Source: Massilia sp. H6 | GTDB taxonomy: Bacteria; Pseudomonadota; Gammaproteobacteria; Burkholderiales; Burkholderiaceae_D | Length of the DNA stretch: 64,000 nucleotides | Assembly: GCF_024802625.1 (NCBI RefSeq) | Contig: NZ_CP103371.1 | Coordinates: forward strand, 4,187,346-4,251,345 | Direction: 5' to 3' | Part shown: positions 1 to 8,894 of the stretch, one piece after another | Position numbering within the stretch: position 1 is the first letter of the stretch | How the letters are laid out: each line of letters opens with the position of its first letter | Program-made: the position numbers and the translations under genes | Notes under the pieces: model-generated | Database searches by the model: none | What the model saw: the letters and a program-made list of their open reading frames with translations, nothing else | What the model was told of the DNA's origin: nothing

Positions 1-209
1 TCGTGGGCGACCTGCTGTCGTTCTATGCCAACATCGTCAAGGTCGGCAATACCTCCATCACCGTCTGCGTCGAAGTCTATGCCGAGCGCAACCGCCTGCA
101 GTCCGATGTGGTGAAGGTCACCGAAGCGCAGCTGACCTATGTCGCCACCGGCCCGGACCGCAAGCCGCGCCAGCTGCCGCCGCTCGATTCGCTCATTTCG
201 CGCGATTAA
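1..209 (+). CDS. acyl-CoA thioesterase, C-terminal part (YciA-like hotdog fold)
   Basis: The reading frame is open from the first base of the window and ends with TAA at 207-209, so only about the last 68 residues are present and the true start lies to the left. The visible part runs VGDLLSFYANIVKVGNTSIT and continues with a central V-E-V-Y-A strand. This is the pattern of the second half of the YciA/BACH-type hotdog thioesterases, which hydrolyse acyl-CoA to free acid and CoA in the cytoplasm. The phoD-like gene starts 5 bases after the stop, so the two may be co-transcribed, although their functions are not obviously linked. The family assignment is fairly secure. Substrate chain length cannot be judged from this fragment. 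Confidence 0.8.
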   Translation, partial: VGDLLSFYANIVKVGNTSITVCVEVYAERNRLQSDVVKVTEAQLTYVATGPDRKPRQLPPLDSLISRD

Positions 210-214
210 GCCCG

Positions 215-1792
215 ATGCCGACGCGCCGCGACTTTCTGTTTGAAGGCGCGCGCCTGTCGGCCACGCTGGCGAGCCTTGGCCTGAGCGCCTGCGCCTCGTC
301 CAGCAAGGGCCCCTACCCGTTCAGCCTCGGTGTCGCATCGGGCTCGCCGCTACCGGATTCGGTGATTTTATGGACGCGCATCTTGAGCGACCCTCTGAAT
401 GCCGCCGCGACGTCGCCGGTAGCCATGACGGTGCGCTGGGAAGTGGCGCACGACGAGGGCTTTGGCCGCGTGCTCGCCAAAGGGAGCGCGGCCGCGGTGC
501 CGGAGCTGGCCCATAGCGTCCATGTCGACGTCAAGGGCCTGGCACCCGGGCGTCAGTACTGGTACCGTTTCATGCTCGGAGACGCGGTCAGCCCAATCGG
601 GCGCACGCGCACCGCGCCGGCGCCCGACAGCATGCCCGGCCGGCTCAGGGTGGCTGTCGCATCTTGCCAGCACTGGGACTTCGGCAGCTATGCGGCGCAC
701 CGCCATATCGCCGCGGCCGCACCCGACCTGGTCGCCTTTTTGGGCGACTACATCTACGAATGGGGGGCTTACCAGCTGCAGCACCCGTCGCGCGCGGTGC
801 GCACCGACGAATCGTACACGCTGGAAGACTACCGCAAGCGTCATGCCCAGTACAAGAGCGATCCAGACCTGCAGGCGGCGCACCGCGCCGCGCCCTGGAT
901 CGTGACCTGGGACGACCACGAAGTGGCCAACGACTACGCCGGGCTGCGCGACGAGCGCCTGGCCGCCGACTTCGCACAGCGCCGGGCTGCGGCCTACCAG
1001 GCCTTCTACGAGCACATGCCGCTGCGCCTGCCGCATATCGGGCGCGACGGCTTCGGCGCGGTGCCGCTGTTCCAGCGCTACGACTGGGGACGGCTGGCGC
1101 GCTTGCACGTGCTCGACAACCGCCAGTACCGCTCGCCGCAGGCCTGCACCAAGTCGGCCACCCGCGGCGGCTCGAACGCCGTGTTCGCGCGTGCCTGCGA
1201 GGCGCTGCGCGACCCGCACCGCACCATGCTCGGCAGCGCGCAAGAGGCCTGGCTCGAAGCCGGGCTGGCAAATTCACGCGCGAAGTGGAACATCCTGGCG
1301 CAGCAGACCCTGATGGCGCAGTCGAGCAGCGTGCCGGTGCTCAAACCCGGCGACGGCCGCTTCTGGACCGATGGCTGGGACGGCTATCCGGCGGCGCGCC
1401 GGCGCCTGCTGGAGAGCATCCTCAGGCAGGGTGCCCACAATCCGCTGGTGCTGGGCGGTGACGTGCACACCTTCTATGCGGCCTCGCTGCGGCCGGATTT
1501 TTCCAGGCCGGTGACAAAGCAGAACCCGGAGATGGCGACCGAATTCGTGGGCACCTCGATCACCTCGGGTTCGCGCCCGCAAGAACGCACCCTGGCCCAG
1601 ATGGAAAACAATCCGCACATGCTGTACGGGCGCAGCGACAAGCGCGGCTTCATGCTGCTCGAGGTCACGCCCAAAGCCACGGTAACGCGCTTTTTGGGGC
1701 TGGACGACGTGCGCGATGCGCAGTCGGGGGTGGACGAGCTGGCGGTGTTCAGGGTCGCTGACGGGGTGGTGGGGGCGCAGCGGATCGCCTAG
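215..1792 (+). CDS. phoD: PhoD-family alkaline phosphatase/phosphodiesterase, Tat-exported
   Basis: This 525-residue protein matches the usual length of PhoD-type metallophosphatases, which release phosphate from organic phosphomonoesters and diesters outside the cytoplasm. The N-terminus carries a twin-arginine motif (TRRDFLF, residues 3-9) followed by a hydrophobic stretch. It ends in LSAC at about residue 26, so the product is probably a Tat substrate and may be lipidated. An N-terminal Fn3-like PhoD_N domain is followed by the metallophosphatase core. The metal-ligand motifs GDYIYE, WDDHEVANDY and GGDVHTF are all present. ATG at 215 is chosen because it gives the twin-arginine signal at the very start. 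The gene converges on fadD, with a shared inverted repeat at 1818-1845. No Pho box was identified upstream, where the preceding gene ends 5 bases away. Confidence 0.9.
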   Translation: MPTRRDFLFEGARLSATLASLGLSACASSSKGPYPFSLGVASGSPLPDSVILWTRILSDPLNAAATSPVAMTVRWEVAHDEGFGRVLAKGSAAAVPELAHSVHVDVKGLAPGRQYWYRFMLGDAVSPIGRTRTAPAPDSMPGRLRVAVASCQHWDFGSYAAHRHIAAAAPDLVAFLGDYIYEWGAYQLQHPSRAVRTDESYTLEDYRKRHAQYKSDPDLQAAHRAAPWIVTWDDHEVANDYAGLRDERLAADFAQRRAAAYQAFYEHMPLRLPHIGRDGFGAVPLFQRYDWGRLARLHVLDNRQYRSPQACTKSATRGGSNAVFARACEALRDPHRTMLGSAQEAWLEAGLANSRAKWNILAQQTLMAQSSSVPVLKPGDGRFWTDGWDGYPAARRRLLESILRQGAHNPLVLGGDVHTFYAASLRPDFSRPVTKQNPEMATEFVGTSITSGSRPQERTLAQMENNPHMLYGRSDKRGFMLLEVTPKATVTRFLGLDDVRDAQSGVDELAVFRVADGVVGAQRIA

Positions 1793-1817
1793 CCCCCACC
1801 AGCACGAGGGCAGGTGT

Positions 1818-1845
1818 CAACATCCTGGCCGCGGCCGGGATGTTG
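1818..1845. terminator. inverted repeat between convergent phoD and fadD
   Basis: An 8-base arm CAACATCC is repeated in inverse at 1838-1845, with a GC-rich self-complementary centre (GGCCGCGGCC) between. It sits between two convergent genes and can act as a bidirectional stem. There is no strong U-run, so it is a moderate-confidence terminator. Confidence 0.5.
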
Positions 1846-1866
1846 GTCGACAGGCGCGGCGTCAGC

Positions 1867-3549
1867 TCAGCCTGGCGCTTTCTCATCGCGCAGCTCACGC
1901 CGCAAAATCTTGCCGACGTTCGTCTTCGGCAGCGTCTCGCGGAACTCGACGTATTTCGGACGCTTGTAGCCGGTGAACTGTTCCTTGCAGTAGGCAATGA
2001 TGTCCTCGCTGCTCAGGTTCGCATCCTTGCGCACGATGTACAGCTTTACCGCCTCGCCCGAGTTCTTGTCCGGCACGCCGACGCAGGCCACTTCGAGCAC
2101 GCCCGGATGGGCCGCTACCACGCCTTCGATCTCGTTCGGGTACACGTTAAAGCCCGACACCAGGATCATGTCCTTCTTGCGGTCGACAATGCGGGTGTAG
2201 CCCTGCTCGTCCATGATGCCGATGTCGCCGGTCTTGAAGAAGCCTTCGGCGGTCATGACCTTGGCGGTTTCATCGTCGCGTTGCCAGTAGCCGGCCATCA
2301 CCTGCGGACCGCGCACGCCGATCTCGCCGGCGGTGCCGAACGGGACTTCGTTGCCGGCTTCGTCCAGGATGCGGATCTCGGTCGAAGGCAACGGCAGGCC
2401 GATGGTGCCGGTAAATTCATTGATGTCGCAGCGGTTGGCTGTTACCACCGGCGACGTCTCGGACAAGCCGTAGCCTTCGACGATCGGGATGCCGGTGATT
2501 CTCAGCCATTTGTCGGCCACCGCCTTTTGCACCGCCATGCCGCCGCCCGGGCACATCAGCAGTCCCGAGAAATCGAGCTTGGCGAACTCGGGGTTGTTCA
2601 CCAGGCCGTTGTACAGCGTGTTCACGGCCGGGAAGATATTGATGCGGTAGTTGCCCAGCTCTTTGATGAAGCCCGGGATGTCGCGCGGATTCGGAATGAG
2701 CAGATTCATGCCGCCCACGCGCAGGCCGAGCAGCGCGCACACGGTCAGCGCATAGATGTGGTACAGCGGCAGCGCGCAGGCGAACTGCGCCTGCTCGCCC
2801 GGCTTGATCTTGGCCAGCGTCGGCGCGAACCAGGCTTCGTTCTGCAAGACGTTGGCGATCACCTGGCGATGCAGCAGCACCGCGCCTTTCGACACGCCGG
2901 TGGTGCCGCCGGTGTACTGCAAGAAAGCGATGTCGTCATGGCCGATGGTGACCGGCTTCAAGGCCAGGGTGGCACTGTCGGCCAGCATGCGCTTGAAGCT
3001 GATCGCGCCCGGCAACGAATACGCCGGCACCATCTTCTTGACCTTGCGCACCACCAGGTTGACCAGCATGCCCTTCAAGCCGCCCAGCAGGTCGCCCATG
3101 GTGCCGACCACCACGTGCTTGACGCTGGTGTTGGCGATGACCTGTTCCAGCGTGTGCGCGAAGTTCTCGAGCACGACGATGGCTTCGGCGCCGGAATCGA
3201 TCAACTGGTGCTGCAATTCGCGCGGCGTGTACAGCGGATTGACGTTGACAATGACATAGCCGGCGCGCAGCACCGCGGCCATCGCCACCGGATATTGCAG
3301 CACGTTCGGCAGCATGATGGCGACCCGCGCACCGGGCTTCAGGCCGCGCCCCTGCAGCCAGGCGGCCATGTGAGCAGACAGGCGGTCGAGTTCGGCGTAG
3401 CTCAAAGACTTGCCCATGCACGCGTAGGCCTTGCGGTCGGCATACTTGCGGAACGCTTCTTCGAGCAGGTGCTTCAGGGAGCGGTACTGCGTCGGGTCGA
3501 TCTCCGCGGGTACGCCTTCCTCATACGACTTGAGCCAAAACTTGTCCAT
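1867..3549 (-). CDS. fadD: long-chain fatty-acid--CoA ligase (FadD paralogue 1)
   Basis: This 560-residue adenylate-forming enzyme activates fatty acids to acyl-CoA via an acyl-AMP at the inner face of the cytoplasmic membrane, feeding beta-oxidation. Visible family motifs, in order, are the P-loop-like YTGGTTGVSKG, the GYGLSETSP adenine-site motif, TGDIGIMDEQGY, and the fatty-acyl signature DRKKDMILVSGFNVYPNE near the C-terminus. The length is typical of E. coli FadD (about 560). The second fadD gene lies 136 bases upstream on the same strand. The two proteins are very similar throughout (both begin MDKxWL.SY), which points to a tandem duplication. The stem-loop at 3637-3663 between them suggests they are not simply one transcript. 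Confidence 0.93.
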   Translation of the reverse strand: MDKFWLKSYEEGVPAEIDPTQYRSLKHLLEEAFRKYADRKAYACMGKSLSYAELDRLSAHMAAWLQGRGLKPGARVAIMLPNVLQYPVAMAAVLRAGYVIVNVNPLYTPRELQHQLIDSGAEAIVVLENFAHTLEQVIANTSVKHVVVGTMGDLLGGLKGMLVNLVVRKVKKMVPAYSLPGAISFKRMLADSATLALKPVTIGHDDIAFLQYTGGTTGVSKGAVLLHRQVIANVLQNEAWFAPTLAKIKPGEQAQFACALPLYHIYALTVCALLGLRVGGMNLLIPNPRDIPGFIKELGNYRINIFPAVNTLYNGLVNNPEFAKLDFSGLLMCPGGGMAVQKAVADKWLRITGIPIVEGYGLSETSPVVTANRCDINEFTGTIGLPLPSTEIRILDEAGNEVPFGTAGEIGVRGPQVMAGYWQRDDETAKVMTAEGFFKTGDIGIMDEQGYTRIVDRKKDMILVSGFNVYPNEIEGVVAAHPGVLEVACVGVPDKNSGEAVKLYIVRKDANLSSEDIIAYCKEQFTGYKRPKYVEFRETLPKTNVGKILRRELRDEKAPG

Positions 3550-3636
3550 CCGTGCCTCACCTTCTGATTAACTTGTTGCGTCACATTCTGTAACGGTAAA
3601 ACGCTGCCACTAAAACAACTGTGCCCAATAAAACGC

Positions 3637-3663
3637 GAAGCCGCCCAAGCTACGGGCGGCTTC
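3637..3663 (-). terminator. stem-loop downstream of fadD paralogue 2
   Basis: GAAGCCGCCC and its inverse GGGCGGCTTC face each other across a 7-base loop. They lie just past the 3' end of the minus-strand gene at 3686. The minus-strand tail reads GCGTTTTATT, a weak U-tract, so this is a plausible factor-independent terminator or attenuator between the two fadD genes. Confidence 0.6.
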
Positions 3664-3685
3664 TGCCAACTACTTACTTGCAAGT

Positions 3686-5377
3686 CTATGCGGTCGGTGC
3701 GGTCTGCTTCTCGTCACGCAGCGCGCGCCGCAAAATCTTGCCGACATTGGTCTTGGGCAGCTCGTCGCGGAACTCGATGAATTTCGGTTTCTTGTAGCCG
3801 GTGAGCTGCTGCTTGCAGTAGGCCATCAGCTCCTCGGCGCTCAGGTTCGGGTCTTTCTTGACCACGAACACCTTCACCGCTTCGCCGGAATGCGCGTCCG
3901 GCACGCCGACCACGGCGCATTCGAGCACGCCCGGGTGCGCGGCGATCACGCCTTCGAGCTCGTTCGGGTAGACGTTAAAGCCCGAGACCAGGATCATGTC
4001 TTTCTTGCGGTCGACGATCTTCACGTAGCCCTGATGGTCCATCAGGCCAACGTCGCCCGACTTGAAGAAGCCGTCGGGCGTCATGACCTTGGCCGTTTCG
4101 TCGGCGCGGTTCCAGTAGCCCGCCATCACCTGCGGGCCGCGGATGGCGATTTCGCCGATCTGGCCGTTTGGCACCGGATTGCCGTCGTCGTCCAGGATCG
4201 CGATATCGGTGGACGGAATCGGCAGGCCGATGGTGCCGGAAAACTCCTTGACGTCGGTGCGATTGGCGGTGGCCACCGGCGAGGTCTCCGACAGGCCGTA
4301 GCCTTCGATGATGCTGGAGCCGGTCAACTGCTTCCACTTGTCGTTGACGATCTTCTGCACCGCCATGCCGCCGCCGAACGACAGCTTCAGGCCCGAGAAA
4401 TCGATGCTGGAGAAGTCGGGGTGGTTCACCAGGGCGTTGTACAAGGTGTTCACCGCCGGCAGCATGTTGATCCGGTACTTGCCCAGTTCTTTGATAAAGG
4501 CCGGGATATCGCGCGGGTTGACGATCAGGAGGTTCAGTGCGCCGCTGCGCATGCCCCACAGCGCGCAGGTCGTCAGCGCGAAGATGTGGTACAGCGGTAG
4601 TGCGCACACGATCACGACCTGCTCGCCCGAGCCGGACTCGCCCAGCGCCGGCTTGGACCAGGATTCGATCTGCAGCAGGTTGGCAATCATGTTGCGGTGA
4701 GTGAGCGTGGCGCCTTTCGAGACGCCGGTAGTGCCGCCGGTGTACTGCAAGAAGGCGATGTCGGCGGCGCTCGGCTCGGCCTGGGTAAACGGCATCTTGG
4801 CGCCCTGCGCCAAGGCATCCTTGAAGCGCACCATGTTCGGCAGCGAGAACTCGGGCACCATCTTCTTGACGTTGCGGACCACGAAGTTCACCAGCATGCC
4901 CTTGGCGCCGCCGAGCATCTCGCCCATGCTTGCCACCACCACGTGCTTGAGCGGGGTCTTGCCCATCACCTGCTGCACGGTGCTCGCGAAGTTCTCGAGC
5001 ACGATGATCGCTTCGCTGCCAGAATCGTTGATCTGGTGTTCAAGCTCGCGCGGCGTGTAGAGCGGGTTCACGTTGACCACCGTGTAGCCAGCGCGCAACA
5101 CGGCCGCGATCGCAATCGGGTACTGCAGCACGTTCGGCATCATGACGGCCACGCGCGCGCCGGGCTGCATGCCGCGGCTTTGCAGCCAGCCGGCCAGCTG
5201 CTTCGAGTAGGCATCTAGCTCGCCGAAGGTCAGGAACTTGTCCATGCACACATAGGCCTTGCGGTCGGCATACTTGCTGAACGACTCTTGCAGCAGGTGT
5301 ACGAGCGAACGGTACTGATCCGGGTCGATCTCGGCAGGTACGTTCGGCGGGTAGGAATTTAGCCAGATTTTGTCCAT
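3686..5377 (-). CDS. fadD: long-chain fatty-acid--CoA ligase (FadD paralogue 2)
   Basis: This 563-residue acyl-CoA synthetase has the same order of motifs as its neighbour: YTGGTTGVSKG, GYGLSETSP, SGDVGLMDHQGY and DRKKDMILVSGFNVYPNE. It makes acyl-CoA from free fatty acid, ATP and CoA. Start MDKIWLNSY is shared with paralogue 1 (MDKFWLKSY), which supports the ATG at 5377. Differences are spread along the whole protein, including the region preceding the signature motif that lines the acyl tunnel. The pair may therefore differ in chain-length preference, which is an inference. Upstream, 147 bases separate it from the aminopeptidase gene on the same strand. Confidence 0.93.
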   Translation of the reverse strand: MDKIWLNSYPPNVPAEIDPDQYRSLVHLLQESFSKYADRKAYVCMDKFLTFGELDAYSKQLAGWLQSRGMQPGARVAVMMPNVLQYPIAIAAVLRAGYTVVNVNPLYTPRELEHQINDSGSEAIIVLENFASTVQQVMGKTPLKHVVVASMGEMLGGAKGMLVNFVVRNVKKMVPEFSLPNMVRFKDALAQGAKMPFTQAEPSAADIAFLQYTGGTTGVSKGATLTHRNMIANLLQIESWSKPALGESGSGEQVVIVCALPLYHIFALTTCALWGMRSGALNLLIVNPRDIPAFIKELGKYRINMLPAVNTLYNALVNHPDFSSIDFSGLKLSFGGGMAVQKIVNDKWKQLTGSSIIEGYGLSETSPVATANRTDVKEFSGTIGLPIPSTDIAILDDDGNPVPNGQIGEIAIRGPQVMAGYWNRADETAKVMTPDGFFKSGDVGLMDHQGYVKIVDRKKDMILVSGFNVYPNELEGVIAAHPGVLECAVVGVPDAHSGEAVKVFVVKKDPNLSAEELMAYCKQQLTGYKKPKFIEFRDELPKTNVGKILRRALRDEKQTAPTA

Positions 5378-5524
5378 CGGATGCCTCTGTCTCGAAATAG
5401 TTATCGTTGTGGTCGAGTGGCCGCGCGGCGCAGTCTCGGTGTTGTTGCATGCGCGCGGTTAGCTTGCGCCTTTGCCAAGGCTGATGGTGATGCTATCGGG
5501 CAGCGCCAATGCGCGCAAGCTCTT

Positions 5525-6667
5525 TTACGGCTTTTGGAACGCGTCCTCTATCTTGGCTGCCCCCATGCTGCGGTGCACGACCAGGGGACTGGCGGCCGCC
5601 GGCGCCGCCGCCAGCGTCTTGAGCACGCGGTGGCGCTCTAGCTTGTCCAGCTTGGCAAGCTGGTTGACCGATTTGTAGAACGCGGGCCAGGAACCTTCCT
5701 TGCGCAGCAGAGCACGGAAGGCGGGCACGAAGTCGTTATAGGTGGCGATCGAGGCCAGGTGGGCGTTCGACAGCGGCTCTGCAAAAAAGCGGTCGTAGCC
5801 GGCGTAGCCGCCCCAGCTTGCCTTGAGCACCCCGTAGTCGTCGATCAGCGCGCCGAACAGCCGCGCCTTGGCGGCGCGTTTCTCGTCCGGGGTCATCTTG
5901 CTGACATAGGTTTTTTCGAGTTCGCCGCGATAGCGCACCAGCAGCGCCAGGAAGTCTTTCTTGCGCAGCGTGTAGCGCTCGAAAGCCTCGCGCATCATCG
6001 GGTTGCCGAAGCGCTCGAGCCAGCCTTCGACGCCGACCTGCTCCACCGCGCTGGCAAAGGATTCGTTGAACTTCGAATCGCCCTGCACATAGGCCACCTG
6101 GTGCGCCAGCTCGTGGAAGATCAGGCGCGCCAGTTCGGCGTCGGGGTAGTGGATGAAGGTCGAGATCAAGGGGTCGCTGAACCAGCCCAGCGTCGAATAG
6201 GCGCTGACGCCGCCCACTTCCACGTCATGCCCCTTGGCGCGCAGCTGCCTGGCATAGGCCTGCGCGTTGTGCTTGCTGTAATAGCCACGGTAGTTCACGC
6301 AGCCGGCCACCGGAAAACACCACTGCATGGGTTTGAGCGACAGCTCCGGGGTGGCGACCACGTTCCACAGCACGTAGGGGCGTTCGAGCTTGGTGAAGTT
6401 GGTGTAGCTGCCGTTGTCGGGCAGCTGCAGCTCCTGGATGGCGAAGCGGCGAATCTGGCGCGCCGCCTCGAGACGGTGACGCAGCGCCGGTTTGGTAGAG
6501 GGATCGGCCAGCCAGTCATCGATCGGACGGGAATCCGTCAGCAGTTCGAGCTGGCCCTGGGCGGCCTGGGAGTAGTAGGTGAGGGATGAGCAGCTTGACA
6601 ACATCAGGGCCGCGCCAGCGGCCACCATGAATGGCCGGAAGGCCTGGGAGAATCTAGAGGTATTCAT
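5525..6667 (-). CDS. predicted lipoprotein aminopeptidase (PF10023 family)
   Basis: This 380-residue protein has a short signal peptide ending in the lipobox LSSC (lipidated Cys at about residue 26), so it is probably anchored to the envelope. The zinc-metallopeptidase motif HELAH is at about 185-189 with a downstream Glu in NESFASA (about 202), the gluzincin-like arrangement. A segment rich in Cys and aromatic residues (WCFPVAGCVNYRGYYS) precedes it, as is common in this predicted-aminopeptidase family. The start at 6667 is preferred over the in-frame ATG at 6694 because it puts the signal peptide at the N-terminus. That start overlaps the stop of the upstream molybdopterin gene by 14 bases, indicating translational coupling. 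The physiological substrate is unknown. Confidence 0.8.
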   Translation of the reverse strand: MNTSRFSQAFRPFMVAAGAALMLSSCSSLTYYSQAAQGQLELLTDSRPIDDWLADPSTKPALRHRLEAARQIRRFAIQELQLPDNGSYTNFTKLERPYVLWNVVATPELSLKPMQWCFPVAGCVNYRGYYSKHNAQAYARQLRAKGHDVEVGGVSAYSTLGWFSDPLISTFIHYPDAELARLIFHELAHQVAYVQGDSKFNESFASAVEQVGVEGWLERFGNPMMREAFERYTLRKKDFLALLVRYRGELEKTYVSKMTPDEKRAAKARLFGALIDDYGVLKASWGGYAGYDRFFAEPLSNAHLASIATYNDFVPAFRALLRKEGSWPAFYKSVNQLAKLDKLERHRVLKTLAAAPAAASPLVVHRSMGAAKIEDAFQKP

Positions 6668-8756
6668 CTCGCGTTGGCGGCGCAGCTTTTTCAACCTGCA
6701 CCAGGGTGTCGTAGAAGGTGGGCGCCCTGCCCATGTCAGTCAAGCGCTGGCTGGTGACTTCGTTGGCGTTCTTGCCGTCGCTGGCGAGTTTCTTCCACCA
6801 GATCGACAAGCCCACCACCAGCCCTTCGCGCGCCTTGTCGGTAACGCGTGCACGGGCAAGAAATGAGCCGCGGTCGTTGAAGATACGCGCCATCTCGCCG
6901 TGAACGATGCCGCGGCGGGCGGCGTCGGTCGGGTGGATGTCGAGGTGCGGCTCGCCCTCGGTTGCGCGCAAACTCTGCACGTTCACGAACGTCGAGTTCA
7001 AAAAGTTACGTGCCGGGGGCGAGATCATCGCCAGCGGATATTTCAGCGCCAGCTCCGGGTTGGAGGCGCGTGACTCGTACGGCGGAGTGTAGGCCGGGAG
7101 CGGGTCGAGCCCGTCGCGCGCCATGCTCTCTGAATAAAACTCGCACTTGCCCGACGGCGTCGGGAACCCGCCCTCGGCAAATGGCGCCTCTGGCATGACC
7201 AGCTTTTGCCAGCCCTTGCGCTTGAGCGACTCCCAATCGAAGTGGATGGCGCGCTCGTGCTTCTTGTCGAAGGCCTGCGCAGCCAGTTGGTCGTCGGTCT
7301 CGCTAAAGCATGGGTCGTCGAAACCCATGCGCGCGGCCAGCAGGCGGAAGAATTCGGTGTTGGGCTTGGCTTCGCCGACCGGTTCGATGGCGGCGTTGTT
7401 CGCCATCATGTACAGGTGGCCAAAGGCCAGGTGGGCATCGACGTGTTCGAGCTGGGTGGTGGCCGGCAACAGGATGTCGGCATAGTCGGCGCTGTCGGTC
7501 TGAAAATGCTCGAGCACCACGGTGAACAGGTCTTCGCGCTCGAAGCCCTGCTGCACCTTGCTCGATTCGGGTGCGATCGCCAGCGGATTGGCGTTGTAGA
7601 CGATGACGGCTTCGATCTTGGGACCGAACTGCGGCGACGAGTCCTTGAGCAGGTCGTCGCCGATGGTGGTCATGTTGATGGTGCGCGGGGTGCGCCCGGC
7701 CAGCAGGTCCGGGCGCTGCAGCGCCGGGCGGTTGGCCGGGAACGAGCCCGAGGTCGACAACTGCACACCGCCGGCCGGATGGCGCCAGGCGCCGGTCAGC
7801 GCCGGCAGGCAGGCGATATTGCGCACCGCCATGCCGCCGCCGCGCACGCGCTGCAAACCGTAGTTCATGCGGATCGCGGCGGCCTCGCCGCGCTGCGCGG
7901 CCTGGCCGTACAGGCGTGCCAGGCCGATTACTTCAGCGGCACTGATGCCGCAGGTCTCGGCGGTGCGTTCCGGCGTCCAGGCCAGCGCCCGCGCCTTGAG
8001 TTGGTCGTAGCCAAGCGTGTAGCGGGCGATGTAGTCGTGGTCGACCATATCTTCTTGGATGAGCACGTGCATCATGCCCAGCGCCAGCGCGGCGTCCGTG
8101 CCAGGCAGAAGGGCAATGTGCTGGTGGCATTTTTCTGCCGTGAGCGAGCGGTAAGGGTCGATCGCAACCAGCGTGGCGCCGCGCCGCTTGGCTTCCTGCA
8201 CGCGCATCCAGAAATGCAGGTTCGAGGCAATCGGATTGCCGCCCCAGATCAAGATAACCCTGGCATCTTGAAAGTGCTCGATATCGGTGCCGATCGACGC
8301 GCCGATGGTGTACTTGTAGCCGGTCGCGCCGGCTGTGGCACAGATGGTACGATCGAGCAGCGAAGCGCCGAGTTGATTGAAGAAACGCAAAGACATCGAC
8401 TCACCCTGCACCAGCCCCATCGTGCCGCAATAGCTATACGGGAGAATGGCTTCGGGATCGCGCGCTGCGATATCGCCAAGACGTGTGGCGATCTCATCGA
8501 TTGCTTCATTCCAGCTGATGCGCTCGAACTTGCCCTCGCCCTTGCGGCCGACGCGGCGCATCGGATACAGCACGCGCTCCGGGTGATAGGTGCGCTCGAC
8601 ATAGCGCGCCACCTTGGTGCACAGCACGCCCTGCGTCGTCGGATGCTCCGGATCGCCCTTCACTTCGGTGGCCACGCCCTTGTCGACAGTGACGAGGATG
8701 GCGCAGGTATCGGGGCAATCGTGGGGGCAGGTGGCGCGGACTTGGGTGACAGACAT
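6654..8756 (-). CDS. molybdopterin-dependent oxidoreductase with N-terminal [4Fe-4S] motif
   Basis: This 700-residue protein belongs to the DMSO-reductase superfamily. The N-terminal iron-sulfur motif is CPHDCPDTC followed by Cys46 in GVLCTK (Cys10, 14, 18 and 46). The molybdopterin-binding domain follows (YCGTMGLVQGE, IWGGNPIASNLHFW), and a C-terminal molydopterin-dinucleotide domain carries LDIHPTDAARRGI and a downstream G-rich segment. There is no Tat signal, so it is likely cytoplasmic. The open frame extends upstream to 9998, but that part is only the antisense shadow of the M20 gene. The family start is MSVTQVRATCPHDC at 8756. The electron partner and substrate cannot be told from context, and no small Fe-S or membrane subunit gene is adjacent. 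Confidence 0.88.
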   Translation of the reverse strand: MSVTQVRATCPHDCPDTCAILVTVDKGVATEVKGDPEHPTTQGVLCTKVARYVERTYHPERVLYPMRRVGRKGEGKFERISWNEAIDEIATRLGDIAARDPEAILPYSYCGTMGLVQGESMSLRFFNQLGASLLDRTICATAGATGYKYTIGASIGTDIEHFQDARVILIWGGNPIASNLHFWMRVQEAKRRGATLVAIDPYRSLTAEKCHQHIALLPGTDAALALGMMHVLIQEDMVDHDYIARYTLGYDQLKARALAWTPERTAETCGISAAEVIGLARLYGQAAQRGEAAAIRMNYGLQRVRGGGMAVRNIACLPALTGAWRHPAGGVQLSTSGSFPANRPALQRPDLLAGRTPRTINMTTIGDDLLKDSSPQFGPKIEAVIVYNANPLAIAPESSKVQQGFEREDLFTVVLEHFQTDSADYADILLPATTQLEHVDAHLAFGHLYMMANNAAIEPVGEAKPNTEFFRLLAARMGFDDPCFSETDDQLAAQAFDKKHERAIHFDWESLKRKGWQKLVMPEAPFAEGGFPTPSGKCEFYSESMARDGLDPLPAYTPPYESRASNPELALKYPLAMISPPARNFLNSTFVNVQSLRATEGEPHLDIHPTDAARRGIVHGEMARIFNDRGSFLARARVTDKAREGLVVGLSIWWKKLASDGKNANEVTSQRLTDMGRAPTFYDTLVQVEKAAPPTRDEYL

Positions 8757-8820
8757 GGGGCGGAAAATGCTTCGTGAAACCAATACTTTATACGAATACC
8801 GGCTGCTTCGTGCCCGCTCT

Positions 8821-8849
8821 TTGAAGGACTGTTTGAGGCAGGCTACAAT
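8821..8849 (+). promoter_or_regulatory. sigma-70-type promoter for the M20 amidohydrolase gene
   Basis: TTGAAG at 8821-8826 and TACAAT at 8844-8849 are separated by exactly 17 bases. The ATG of the M20 gene follows 45 bases downstream, with a GGAGAC ribosome-binding site. It lies in the intergenic space of two divergent genes. Confidence 0.6.
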
Positions 8850-8894
8850 AGTTCTAAGTATGCATTGCAAGCATGACAAAAAACGGAGACACAC

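Noticed and set aside
1840..3567. 575-codon open frame on the plus strand
   Set aside because: Antisense shadow of fadD paralogue 1; rich in His/Arg/Asp with no family motif, while the minus strand encodes a complete acyl-CoA ligase.
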